Assembly: GCF_001403635.1 (NCBI RefSeq)
Contig: NZ_LN879466.1
Coordinates: 614,449-678,448, forward strand
Source of the DNA: Clostridium massiliamazoniense
Lineage (GTDB): Bacteria > Bacillota > Clostridia > Clostridiales > Clostridiaceae
Direction of reading: 5' to 3'
DNA length: 64,000 bases
Shown one piece after another: positions 54,103 through 62,302 of this stretch. Under the pieces are notes generated by a model that made no database searches, was not told the DNA's origin, and worked only from the letters and a program-made list of their open reading frames with translations. Positions within the stretch are counted from its first letter, which is position 1. Every line of letters begins with the position of its first letter. A program made the translations under genes and the position numbers.

Positions 54103-55449
54103 ATGTCTTTTGAAGAAAGTAGAAGGGTGCTTTGTAGCGAAGCTTTTGAAATTGCAGAGGGAACTAAACCCCTTTCTGATAAATTCAGAAAGGACTTTTT
54201 TAAGCTTGTAGAGTCTTTAACTATTAAGCTTTATGAAAGAGAAAGTGGATTCTTTGGGCAATTTCTTGTTCAGGTTAGAAGAGATATTGATTTTACTATA
54301 AGTTGGCCTATTTCTACTGTGCCAGGAAAAGGAGAATTTATTATGTCCTTTAATCCTAGTACTTTTCTTGATAATTCAGAAGTAGAAATGGAGGCTTTAT
54401 TAAAACATGAAATTTATCATATTATGATGAATCATTATGAGAGAGCTAATGTTCTAAAAAATAAATATTCTAAACTTGCTGTTAGTATTGCTATGGACAT
54501 TTCTATAAATCAGTATATAAAGGATTTACCTCCTTATTGTAGAAGACTTTATGATGTCAATGCGGAGTTTGGTTTAGAACTTGATGAAAATATGACTATG
54601 GAAGCTTATGCACATAAAATAGAGGAAGTTATAAGAATTAGAGCTAAGAAGCATGAACCTATTATTAGTAATGATGCCTCTGTTATAAAGGATGGTATTG
54701 AGCAAGAAAGTGCCCATGATGGTTGGGAAAGTGCTGGATTTAACTTAGATAGTACAAAGGCACTTACTAGAAAGGTTGCTATTAATGCTTTTAAAGGTGG
54801 AGCTCCAAAGGATATTGCTAAGGCTATGGACTTAATGAAAGAAAAGGGAGAAATAAGCTGGCAAGAGATTTTAAGAAGTTTAATAAGCAACACTAAAAGA
54901 GGTTATAGAAAAACTATAACTAGAAAAGATAGAAGAATGCCAAATAGGCTAGATTTAAGAGGTAGACTTGCTAATCATATTCCTAAAATTTTAGTAGCTA
55001 TTGATATATCAGCCTCTATGACTGATGCTGAAGTTGAAAAAATAATAATTGAGATATTATCTATGGCTAGAGCAAAGGATGCAGAAATAACTGTTTTAGA
55101 ATGTGATGATGAAATTAGAAGAGTCTATGATTTAAAGACACCAAAGGATATGAAACCAAGAAGTAAAAAAAATGGATCAACTAAGTTTTCTCCTGTATTT
55201 AGATATATAAAGGATAATAACTTAAGAGATTATATATTAGTTTACTTTACAGATGGTGTTGGTGAAAAGGAATTAGAAACTAGGCCAATAAATATAAAAA
55301 CTATTTGGGTGTTAACAGATAAAGAAGAGGAATTAAGTCTTGAAAGACCTTTTGGAATTATAAAAAGATTAGAAAGAGAAGAAGTAGAAAAGGTTGAATC
55401 TTCTCTTGATATACTTAGAGAAAATATAAACTATTGGGGAAGATGCTAG
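54103..55449 (+). CDS. Metallopeptidase-like plus VWA-domain protein (DUF2201-type)
   Basis: 448 residues from the ATG at 54103 (AGGAGGGG upstream). The N-terminal domain has a zincin motif HEIYHIMMNH (HExxH with a further His), as in the putative metallopeptidase domain of this family. The C-terminal VWA-like domain starts at about 300 with the MIDAS-like ILVAIDISASMTDAEVEKI and continues with VYFTDGVGEKEL. Such proteins pair with MoxR ATPases, as seen here. Whether the HExxH is an active protease is not known. No signal peptide; cytosolic. Confidence 0.87.
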   Translation: MSFEESRRVLCSEAFEIAEGTKPLSDKFRKDFFKLVESLTIKLYERESGFFGQFLVQVRRDIDFTISWPISTVPGKGEFIMSFNPSTFLDNSEVEMEALLKHEIYHIMMNHYERANVLKNKYSKLAVSIAMDISINQYIKDLPPYCRRLYDVNAEFGLELDENMTMEAYAHKIEEVIRIRAKKHEPIISNDASVIKDGIEQESAHDGWESAGFNLDSTKALTRKVAINAFKGGAPKDIAKAMDLMKEKGEISWQEILRSLISNTKRGYRKTITRKDRRMPNRLDLRGRLANHIPKILVAIDISASMTDAEVEKIIIEILSMARAKDAEITVLECDDEIRRVYDLKTPKDMKPRSKKNGSTKFSPVFRYIKDNNLRDYILVYFTDGVGEKELETRPINIKTIWVLTDKEEELSLERPFGIIKRLEREEVEKVESSLDILRENINYWGRC

Positions 55450-55762
55450 TTTTATAAATATATATACTAAAAGCATAGGAGATATATGAAGGAGTTTCAT
55501 ATATCTCTTTTTTATATGAAATTTTATATTTTATAGTTCTAATATGTTATTTAATATTAGTGTTATGTGAATAAAGAGAGCTTATTATAATGAAAATGTA
55601 AATTTTATAAATATAAAATGGTACTGTAAGATTATGAATTTAGGATTCGTTTTATAATATGAGAAGAGTTAATATTGAGAGTTTTAACAAGAGGAGGGGG
55701 AATAATATTTTTTATAGGAGCGAGGAATTTAGCTTTTTATGAAAATATTATAAAAAAGACTT
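55450..55762 (+). other. Gap before the sigma-factor gene
   Basis: A weak hairpin (GGAGATATATGAA/TTTCATATATCTC, 55479-55507) with TTTTTTATA acts as terminator for the VWA gene. The rest is AT-rich. AGGAGGGGG at 55693 is followed by no usable start. The sigma-factor promoter should lie here. Confidence 0.5.
55479..55514 (+). terminator. Terminator of the MoxR-VWA module
   Basis: AGGAGATATATGAA pairs with TTTCATATATCTCTT, followed by a T run. Confidence 0.85.
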
Positions 55763-56332
55763 ATGGAAGTTAATGATAATAATTTTATAATGAAACTTAA
55801 GATGAAGAATCCAAGAGCTTTAGAGTATGTAATTAACGAATATGGTGCAGTTGTTAATGGTGTTGTTAGGAATATAATTGGAATGTTTCAAAGGGAAGAA
55901 GAAATTGAAGAATGTATTGCCGATATTTTTATAGGTATTTGGGAGAATAGTGAAAAGTTTAAAGGAAATAAGGAGAATTTTAAAAATTGGGTTGCTGGTG
56001 TTAGTAAATTTAAGGCTATTGATTATTATAGAAAAATTAAAAAAAGCATTAATTATGATGAAGTTACAGGAGATGAGGTAGATAATAGTATAAATATTGA
56101 AGATGAAGTTATTTTATCAATGAGCTCTAAGGAAAGTTTATTACTTATAAACTCACTTAAGGAACCGGATAAAAGTATTTTTATAATGAAATTTATTTAT
56201 GGTTATAGTTCAAAAAAAATATCATCTATTTTAGGGTTAACAGTTAGTTCTATAGATACAAAAGTGAGTAGAGCAAGGGTGAAGATTAAAAGAGAATATT
56301 GTGAGAGGAAAGGGGAGAAAATTTATGAATAA
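55763..56332 (+). CDS. ECF-type RNA polymerase sigma factor
   Basis: 189 residues with region 2 (EEIEECIADIFIGIWENSEKF, NWVAGVSKFKAIDYYRK) and region 4 (KSIFIMKFIYGYSSKKISSI, SSIDTKVSRARVKIK), without regions 1 and 3. The RBS is weak and a stop lies in frame just upstream, so ATG 55763 is the only start. The last codons overlap the next gene by eight bases, a typical sigma/anti-sigma coupling. Confidence 0.9.
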   Translation: MEVNDNNFIMKLKMKNPRALEYVINEYGAVVNGVVRNIIGMFQREEEIEECIADIFIGIWENSEKFKGNKENFKNWVAGVSKFKAIDYYRKIKKSINYDEVTGDEVDNSINIEDEVILSMSSKESLLLINSLKEPDKSIFIMKFIYGYSSKKISSILGLTVSSIDTKVSRARVKIKREYCERKGEKIYE

Positions 56333-57602
56333 TAACAGAGATAAGGATATTTATGAATTAGCTAATGATATAAATTTTGATTTAGATGATGTTATTGAAA
56401 TAGAGTTAGATGAAGTATCAAAGAAAAGAGTTAATAAAAAAGTTAAGAAAAGAATTAAGAGGAGTTTTAGTAAGAGAAATAAAGTAATTGCTTCAACTAT
56501 AGCAACAGCATCTTTGTTTTTCATAGTTATATCACCTTTAGGACAAGAAGTCATAGCAGAAATAAAGGAAAAATTATTTTTTGTTCCAGGAATAGGAGTT
56601 ACTAATGATGCTAATGCTAAGGTGCTTATAGTTCCCGTGAATTTTAAAAGTGAAAAGGGAAATTTTTTGATTAAAGGTGCAATTAGTAATAATAAAAAGT
56701 TAGATTTAGAGCTATGGATTTTAGAAGGTTTTAGTGAATATAATCTTGAACGTGATATAAAAATAAAATTACCCAATAATGAAGTAAGAGTCATAGATAA
56801 TTATGGTATTGGAAGTGATGGAGGAAAAAAGTGCTTAAGAGCTTCATTTAATAATATTGATAGTAATATAGATTTTTTTGAATTATTAGTAGGCGATGAA
56901 ACTATTGGAAAAGTTAATTTAGGTAATATTAAAGAAAATAAGTCCATAGGTGATAATAAAGTATTAATTGATGATAAAACAATAATTTCTGCTGTAACTT
57001 ATGAATTTGAGAATCAGACTTATATAGATTTTATAGGGGGAGAGGATTTTAATTTAAATAATGTAGGATATACAGAATTTAATAAGCAACATATGAAGAT
57101 AACAGATTCTAAAGGTAAAAATATAAATTTTGATTATTCAAATATATCTGGAAATGGAAAGGAGTTTCTAATAAAGGATAGTTATGATGGGAATTTGTTA
57201 GTTGAAATTGATGAATTAGATATAAATTATATTTTAAAAAATAATAAAAAAATTAAAATAAATATTCCTAAAGACGGTGAGAGCGTAGAAATTAATGAAG
57301 TTATTAATATAGAGGAGTTAGATGAAAAAATTTTATTAAAAAGTGTTAATAGGGAAGGGAATAATCTAAATTTAAAATTTGATGTTGATAAGTATGGCAA
57401 AGAAGATAATATGATAGCAATTATGAGAGGAACAGGAACAATACCTCATGGTACTATAGGAGCTAGTGAAGAGGATAAGTCAATAATTATAAATATTGAT
57501 ATTAATGATGTTAATTTAATAGATAAATTAGCTGGTACTTTTAATTTTGAAATTAATAGTATCCAGCTAAGAAAGTATGGAAAATGGAAGTTAAAATTAT
57601 AG
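56325..57602 (+). CDS. Membrane anti-sigma factor-like protein (DUF4179-type)
   Basis: 425 residues from the ATG at 56325 (GGGGAG upstream); the frame extends eight codons further. The N-terminal 45 residues are an acidic then basic cytosolic part, suited to bind the sigma factor. A single membrane segment follows at about 50-68 (VIASTIATASLFFIVISPLG), then a large beta-rich outer domain with LFFVPGIGVTNDA. It overlaps the ECF sigma gene by eight bases, so it is probably its regulator. The outer signal is unknown. Confidence 0.75.
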   Translation: MNNNRDKDIYELANDINFDLDDVIEIELDEVSKKRVNKKVKKRIKRSFSKRNKVIASTIATASLFFIVISPLGQEVIAEIKEKLFFVPGIGVTNDANAKVLIVPVNFKSEKGNFLIKGAISNNKKLDLELWILEGFSEYNLERDIKIKLPNNEVRVIDNYGIGSDGGKKCLRASFNNIDSNIDFFELLVGDETIGKVNLGNIKENKSIGDNKVLIDDKTIISAVTYEFENQTYIDFIGGEDFNLNNVGYTEFNKQHMKITDSKGKNINFDYSNISGNGKEFLIKDSYDGNLLVEIDELDINYILKNNKKIKINIPKDGESVEINEVINIEELDEKILLKSVNREGNNLNLKFDVDKYGKEDNMIAIMRGTGTIPHGTIGASEEDKSIIINIDINDVNLIDKLAGTFNFEINSIQLRKYGKWKLKL

Positions 57603-58154
57603 TCCATTAAATAAATTACTATAATCATAAGTTGAGGTAAAAGCCCTATAGGAATGTCCATTTTGTAGGATAACTATGTTATAGATATTAGTTCCTAGTT
57701 TTTTGGAATTGCTTAATAAGTGAACAGTTTTATAAGGGATTTTTTCCTCTATATTTTCTTTATTTATATAAGAAAAGTTTTTTTCATCATTATAGGTTAT
57801 TTCAAGAGCAATTTGCTTTGATTTTATACTTTTTAAGGAAGAATTATCGAAACAAGCTAGAATAGGTTCATCTATATTAGCAATAGTTTTGGTAATTGTT
57901 TCTTCTATAAGCTTTCTTTTTTCTGCTTCATCAATAGATTTAGAGGAATTAATATTTTGAAAGATATAGGTATCCTTAATTTCTTTTATTTCTGAGTTTT
58001 CAGTGTTATTAGCATCCTGGTTATTGCTAGAATAACTTTGTGATAAGGTTGATTTTTCAGAAGTATTTTTATTTAATGAATTATTGTTTTTAGAGCAACT
58101 AGAGAGAGATAGAGTAAGAAGTAGTGCTGGTATCAATAAGATAAATTTTTTCAT
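57597..58154 (-). CDS. Small lipoprotein of unknown function
   Basis: 185 residues. The lipoprotein signal ends in LSLSSC; a Ser/Asn-rich linker is followed by a compact domain (EEKIPYKTVHLLSNSKKLGT, YNIVILQNGHSYRAF). AGGAG precedes the ATG. It converges on the anti-sigma gene and overlaps its end by six bases. I do not recognise the family. Confidence 0.75.
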   Translation of the reverse strand: MKKFILLIPALLLTLSLSSCSKNNNSLNKNTSEKSTLSQSYSSNNQDANNTENSEIKEIKDTYIFQNINSSKSIDEAEKRKLIEETITKTIANIDEPILACFDNSSLKSIKSKQIALEITYNDEKNFSYINKENIEEKIPYKTVHLLSNSKKLGTNIYNIVILQNGHSYRAFTSTYDYSNLFNGL

Positions 58155-58256
58155 ATATAACTCCTAATATAAAATAAGTTTTGGTTTTAAGTCTTATTAT
58201 ATAGTCGGTTATTTAAATTTATTTTTTAGTAATGAATAGAAAAAATTAATTAAATA

Positions 58257-58298
58257 AAAATACAGCTCTTTAAAATTATTAAAATAGAGCTGTATTTT
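58257..58298. terminator. Bidirectional terminator downstream of the Cys/His-rich gene
   Basis: AAAATACAGCTCT pairs with AGAGCTGTATTTT over 13 bp. On the minus strand it ends the metallothionein-like transcript. Confidence 0.85.
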
Positions 58299-58329
58299 CA
58301 TATAGTAATTAGTTATAGCTAATATAAAT

Positions 58330-58378
58330 GTAGACTTAATTCGAGTAGAGTTTTAACCCTATCTAAACTAAATTTCAA
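58330..58378 (+). repeat. Dispersed intergenic repeat, head-type copy
   Basis: GTAGACTTAATTCGAGTAGAG then TTTTAACCCTATCTAAACTAAATTTCA. The second half matches the minus strand of 22155-22186. Confidence 0.6.
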
Positions 58379-58379
58379 T

Positions 58380-58559
58380 TTATTTATGGCTATGAGTTTT
58401 ATGTTCTTCACAACCGCAATCACATAATCCTTCATGAGTATGAGCATGTTCCTCACATCCACAGTGACAAGTATCTGCATGGTTATGGCTATGTTCTTCG
58501 CAACCACAGTTACATACTTCTTCTTGAATTTTTTCAGCACATCCGCAATCTTTACACAT
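58380..58559 (-). CDS. Cys/His-rich metallothionein-like small protein
   Basis: 59 residues with GGGGGAT before the ATG. The chain consists of four units, each built on a Cys cluster followed by acid and His: CKDCGCAEK, CNCGCEEHSHNH, CHCGCEEHAHTH, CDCGCEEHKTHSH. It has 12 Cys and 10 His and almost no hydrophobic residues, so it can hardly fold without bound metal. It is divergent from a metal-type ABC importer whose ATPase also ends in a His-rich tail. Metal storage or chaperoning (Zn, Ni, Co or Cu) is a strong inference; it does not match a metallothionein class I can name. Confidence 0.85.
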   Translation of the reverse strand: MCKDCGCAEKIQEEVCNCGCEEHSHNHADTCHCGCEEHAHTHEGLCDCGCEEHKTHSHK

Positions 58560-58693
58560 TATAATATCCCCCTTATTTAATTAATTAACATTAATTATTA
58601 TAACATAAATAAAATTCTAAAAATATAAATAAATGTAATTTAACATAAAGTATACAAAGTGAAATAGAGAAAGTAAATTCAATTGAATATAAT

Positions 58694-58707
58694 TTATCTA
58701 ATGATAA
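58694..58707. promoter_or_regulatory. Inverted repeat between Cys/His-rich gene and ABC importer
   Basis: TTATC-TAAT-GATAA, flanked by AATTGAA and TTTCAATT, lies in the divergent promoter region. It could be a metalloregulator site; the half-site order is not that of a standard Fur box. Confidence 0.3.
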
Positions 58708-58820
58708 TAAATTTTCAATTAATTCATAAAGTTACCATTAATTTAATAGAAAAAATATGGGAAAAAGTAATAAAATGTATTAATATAACTAGTGTGAAAG
58801 TAATTTGAAGGAAGGAGGTT

Positions 58821-59888
58821 ATGGATATAATAAAAAAGTCAAACAATAAAGGTTTTATTTTTTGGACAATAACTTTATTAATATTACTTGGAGTATCTCT
58901 TATTGTTGCTATTGCTATAGGAAGTACTTATATCGAACCAGATATTGTTTATAAGTTTCTGGGGAATAAGTTAACAGGTAAAGAAATTTTTCCAGTGGTA
59001 TGGGATAAAAGTGTTGAGCAAATCATATGGCAAATAAGGGTTCCTAGAGTGGTATTAGGAATTATAACAGGGGCAGGTCTTGCTATTTGTGGTGTATTAA
59101 TGCAATGTGTAACTAGAAATTCAATTGCTGATCCGTACATATTAGGAATATCATCAGGTGCATCTGCTGGAGCAGTTTTTATTATTGTTTTTGGTTCATC
59201 TTTAGCAGCTGGAGGATTAACTGTTGCATTAGGTGCTTTTATTGGGTCAATTTTATGTGGAGCGTTAGTTTTCATTATAGGAACACAATGGGGAAAAAGT
59301 ACATCTACAACTAGACTAGTTTTATCAGGTTTAGCTATTTCGACTATATTTTCAGCCATAACTAATATATTAATTTATTCTGCAGAGAATTCAAATCAAG
59401 CAAAATCAGCTATGTTTTGGATAATGGGAAGTTTAGGGGGAGGAAGATATGAAGTACTTTTATTACCTAGTGTAATTTTAGTTGGAATACTAATTTTATC
59501 TATTATGCTTTCTAAATCTATGGATTTATTATTATTTGGTGATGATAGTGCTGTAGTTTTAGGAATGAATGTAAGACTTATAAAATCTTTGATAATTCTT
59601 GGAGCAACACTTTTAACATCAGCTTTAGTTTCCATAACGGGAGCTATTGGATTTATAGGACTTATAATTCCTCATATTTGTAGGCATATATCAGGAAGTA
59701 ATCATAGAAAGTTAATAATACTTTCAAGCTTAACTGGAGCTGTATTTTTAGTTTGGGCTGATGTCATTGCAAGAGCAGCATTTTCTCCAAGGGAAATTCC
59801 AATAGGAATAATAACATCAATAATTGGGGGTCCATTCTTCTTATGGTTAATATCTAGAAATGAGTATTCATTTGGAGGTAAAAATTAA
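58821..59888 (+). CDS. FecCD-family ABC importer permease (siderophore/haem/corrinoid/metal)
   Basis: 355 residues, about ten helices. Family motifs: QIRVPRVVLGIITGAGLAICG, VLMQCVTRNSIADPYILGIS-SGASAGA, LSGLAISTIFSAITN, WIMGSLGG, ITGAIGFIGLIIPHICRH. GAAGGAGG precedes the ATG. The stop overlaps the ATPase start by one base. Such permeases carry ferric siderophores, haem, cobamides or chelated metals; the substrate is not given by the sequence. Confidence 0.93.
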   Translation: MDIIKKSNNKGFIFWTITLLILLGVSLIVAIAIGSTYIEPDIVYKFLGNKLTGKEIFPVVWDKSVEQIIWQIRVPRVVLGIITGAGLAICGVLMQCVTRNSIADPYILGISSGASAGAVFIIVFGSSLAAGGLTVALGAFIGSILCGALVFIIGTQWGKSTSTTRLVLSGLAISTIFSAITNILIYSAENSNQAKSAMFWIMGSLGGGRYEVLLLPSVILVGILILSIMLSKSMDLLLFGDDSAVVLGMNVRLIKSLIILGATLLTSALVSITGAIGFIGLIIPHICRHISGSNHRKLIILSSLTGAVFLVWADVIARAAFSPREIPIGIITSIIGGPFFLWLISRNEYSFGGKN

Positions 59889-60721
59889 TGAAGCTTACAG
59901 TTAAAAATTTAGAATTCATCATAGATAAGAAAAAAATTCTTAATGATGTAGCAATAGAAGTTCCAAAGGGAAGCTTTGTTGGAATCATAGGTCCAAATGG
60001 TTCAGGGAAGTCAACTTTACTTAAAAATATTTATAGAGTATACAAGCCTAAAAGTGGGGAAATTCTTCTTGATGGAAAGTCTATATTCAAAATGAGTTCA
60101 AAGGAATGTGCAAGGGAAGTTTCAGTTTTAGCACAAGAAAGTTCAACTCAATTTGATTTTACAGTAGAAGATATTGTGAAAATGGGAAGATATCCCTATA
60201 AATCAGTATTTGAAGATTATTCAAAGAACGATATGGAAATAGTTCATAAAATGATAAAGAGGGTTGGACTAACAGAACATACACATAGAATTTTTAATAC
60301 TTTATCGGGTGGAGAAAAACAAAGAACTTTAATAGCAAGATCCTTGGTTCAAGATGCTGATTTTTTAATACTAGATGAACCAACAAATCATTTAGATATT
60401 GGATATCAAATTCAAATAATGGATATAGTCAAAGCTCTTAATATAACAACACTAGCAGCTATTCACGATATGAACATTGCTTCCATGTATTGTGATTATT
60501 TAATAGTAATGAAAAAAGGGAAAGTAATAACAAGTGGAAAAACAGAAGATGTATTAACAGAAGAGCTTTTAAGTACACTTTTTGATGTTAATTGTCATAT
60601 AGGAGTAAATCCTATAACAAAGAAAAGGTGTATATTTTATATGGGAGCCCATGAACATATTCATGGATTAGGGAAAGACCATGTACATGATGATGGATTT
60701 ACAGGGATTCATAATCATTAA
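59888..60721 (+). CDS. ABC importer ATPase with His-rich C-terminal tail
   Basis: 277 residues. Walker A GPNGSGKSTLLKNIYRVYKP, Q-loop VLAQESSTQFDFTVED, signature LSGGEKQRTLIARSLV, Walker B FLILDEPTNHLDIGYQ and AIHDMNIASMYCDY make it a FepC/BtuD-type ATPase. The last 25 residues are unusual: MGAHEHIHGLGKDHVHDDG, ending in HNH, with seven His in a region most homologues lack. That tail could sense or buffer the transported metal. It is translationally coupled to the permease. Confidence 0.93.
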   Translation: MKLTVKNLEFIIDKKKILNDVAIEVPKGSFVGIIGPNGSGKSTLLKNIYRVYKPKSGEILLDGKSIFKMSSKECAREVSVLAQESSTQFDFTVEDIVKMGRYPYKSVFEDYSKNDMEIVHKMIKRVGLTEHTHRIFNTLSGGEKQRTLIARSLVQDADFLILDEPTNHLDIGYQIQIMDIVKALNITTLAAIHDMNIASMYCDYLIVMKKGKVITSGKTEDVLTEELLSTLFDVNCHIGVNPITKKRCIFYMGAHEHIHGLGKDHVHDDGFTGIHNH

Positions 60722-60783
60722 TTGAGAAAGTTATATCATTTAAGGTATAAAATAAAAAAATTAAATTAGGGGAGAATTAAATT

Positions 60784-61809
60784 ATGAGTAAAAAAGCAAG
60801 ATTAATAGCTATGGGATTATCAATTGCAATGATTGGTGGAGTATTTACTGGATGTTCAAGTAATGAGAAGAAAGAGAGTAATGAGAAACCAGCAGTTGAA
60901 CAAAAAGAGGGAGAAGAAAGTAAAGCCTTTAAAGAAGTTCAGTATGTTTATGATAATGGGAAAGAGAAGGTAGATGTTAAGGTAGAAAAAGCACCACAAA
61001 AAGCAGTTACACTTTCACAATTTATGACGGAGATGTTATTAGCATTAGATTTAGGAGATAGAATGGTTGGGACAGCTCTTTTAGATAATGACATATTACC
61101 AGAATTTAAAGAGGCTTATGATAAAATACCTGTAATGGAGGTTGGAGAAGGACATTCAATTTCAAAAGAAGCTTTTGTAGCTACAGGAGCAGATTTCGTT
61201 AGTGGTTGGGATTCTTCAATATCAGATGAAACAACAGGAAGTGCAAAGGAGCTTGTAGAAAGAGGGATTGCACCATATTTAGCTAAGTCATATACAGGAG
61301 ATTCAACAATAGAAGATGTTTATGAAGACTTTTTAATGCTTGGTAAAATATTTGGTGTTGAAGAGAAAGCTAAGGAAGTTGTAGAAGCTATGAAAAAGGA
61401 TGTATCTGATGTAAAGGCTTCTATTGGAGATAAGAAAGATGAAGAAAAAGTAAAGGTTATGGTTTATGACTCAGGTGAAAAAGATGCAATGGTAGTTGGT
61501 GGAGGATTAGGAAATAATCTAATTGAATTAGCTGGTGGAAAAAATATTTATGGAGATCTGAAAAAACCTTATGAAAATGTATCTTTCGAAAGTATAGTAA
61601 AAGCAAATCCTGATGTAATATTAATTACAGACTTTTTAGCAGGACAACCAGCACAAGAAAAAATAGATTTCTTAAAAAATCATCCAGCTTTAAAAGAAGT
61701 AAATGCAGTTAAAAATAATAATTTCCATGTAATAGGTCTTGCTGATTTATCACCAGGAGTTAGGAATACAAAACTTATTAAAAAAATGAATGAAATTTTT
61801 TATAAATAA
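60784..61809 (+). CDS. Substrate-binding lipoprotein of the FecCD-type importer
   Basis: 341 residues. The lipoprotein signal ends in FTGC. The body is a two-lobed periplasmic-binding protein of the siderophore/cobalamin type (PAVEQKEGEE linker, then KAVTLSQFMTEMLLALDLGD, VSGWDSSISDETTGSAKEL, MVYDSGEKDAMVVGGGLGN, ANPDVILITDFLAGQP, LADLSPGVRNTKLI). GGGGAG precedes the ATG, 62 bases after the ATPase gene. A strong terminator follows, so permease-ATPase-receptor form one operon. Confidence 0.93.
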   Translation: MSKKARLIAMGLSIAMIGGVFTGCSSNEKKESNEKPAVEQKEGEESKAFKEVQYVYDNGKEKVDVKVEKAPQKAVTLSQFMTEMLLALDLGDRMVGTALLDNDILPEFKEAYDKIPVMEVGEGHSISKEAFVATGADFVSGWDSSISDETTGSAKELVERGIAPYLAKSYTGDSTIEDVYEDFLMLGKIFGVEEKAKEVVEAMKKDVSDVKASIGDKKDEEKVKVMVYDSGEKDAMVVGGGLGNNLIELAGGKNIYGDLKKPYENVSFESIVKANPDVILITDFLAGQPAQEKIDFLKNHPALKEVNAVKNNNFHVIGLADLSPGVRNTKLIKKMNEIFYK

Positions 61810-61863
61810 ACTGAGACTTGCATTAGGTAGAGTTTTAATTTTATTTCAATTTTAGTTAAGATA

Positions 61864-61916
61864 AAAAAAGAGTATCTCTAAAGAGGAAAAAATTCCTCTT
61901 TGAGATACTTTTTTAA
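61864..61916. terminator. Terminator of the ABC importer operon
   Basis: AGTATCTC with AAAGAGG pairs with CCTCTTT and GAGATACT, followed by T6. Confidence 0.93.
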
Positions 61917-61969
61917 TAAAGGTTATAGTGTCTGGTAAATTGGGTTGAGTTGGAATGACCCTTTAGAAA

Positions 61970-62302
61970 TTAGTGACATCCACCACCGCAACTTCCGCAT
62001 CCTGAGTTAGCTGGAGCTATAATAGGTTTCACTGAAAGTCCTCTTCCGTCATTCTCTTCTGTTGATAAGAATTGGAATCCTCCAAATTCTTCAGTTAATT
62101 TCTTTTCAAATATGAATGTCATGTCTTTTACTTTAACAACATCATCTTCTTCTGTTGGGTCTTCTACACTTATGTTAAATGCAGGACCACTACATCCGTA
62201 TCCAGCTAAGTTTATTCTTATGCTGAAGTTATCTATGTTATTTTCTTCTAAAAATGCTTTAAATTCATTGTAAGCTTCATCGCTTATTAATATTTTTTCC
62301 AT
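61970..62302 (-). CDS. HesB/IscA-like iron-sulphur protein
   Basis: 110 residues. It starts like HesB/IscA (ILISDEAYNEFKAFLEENN) and has the first ligand Cys in NLAGYGCSGPAFNI. The C-terminus is GCGSCGGGCH, giving the further Cys ligands plus a terminal Cys-His. Clostridial relatives are known as HesB-like proteins, some of them selenoproteins; here all positions are Cys codons. It probably binds or carries Fe-S. AGGTG precedes the ATG. It is monocistronic. Confidence 0.85.
   Translation of the reverse strand: MEKILISDEAYNEFKAFLEENNIDNFSIRINLAGYGCSGPAFNISVEDPTEEDDVVKVKDMTFIFEKKLTEEFGGFQFLSTEENDGRGLSVKPIIAPANSGCGSCGGGCH

Noticed and set aside
56351-56794. 147-codon minus-strand ORF
   Set aside because: Antisense of the anti-sigma gene; low-complexity Ser/Leu-rich translation.
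58319-58540. 73-codon minus-strand ORF
   Set aside because: It is a shadow frame of the Cys/His-rich gene at 58380-58559, which has the RBS and the repeat structure.
58694-58707. Fur box
   Set aside because: The inverted repeat has TTATC before GATAA, not the GATAAT-x-ATTATC order of a Fur site; kept only as an unassigned inverted repeat.
58949-59359. 136-codon minus-strand ORF
   Set aside because: Antisense of the FecCD permease; no RBS.
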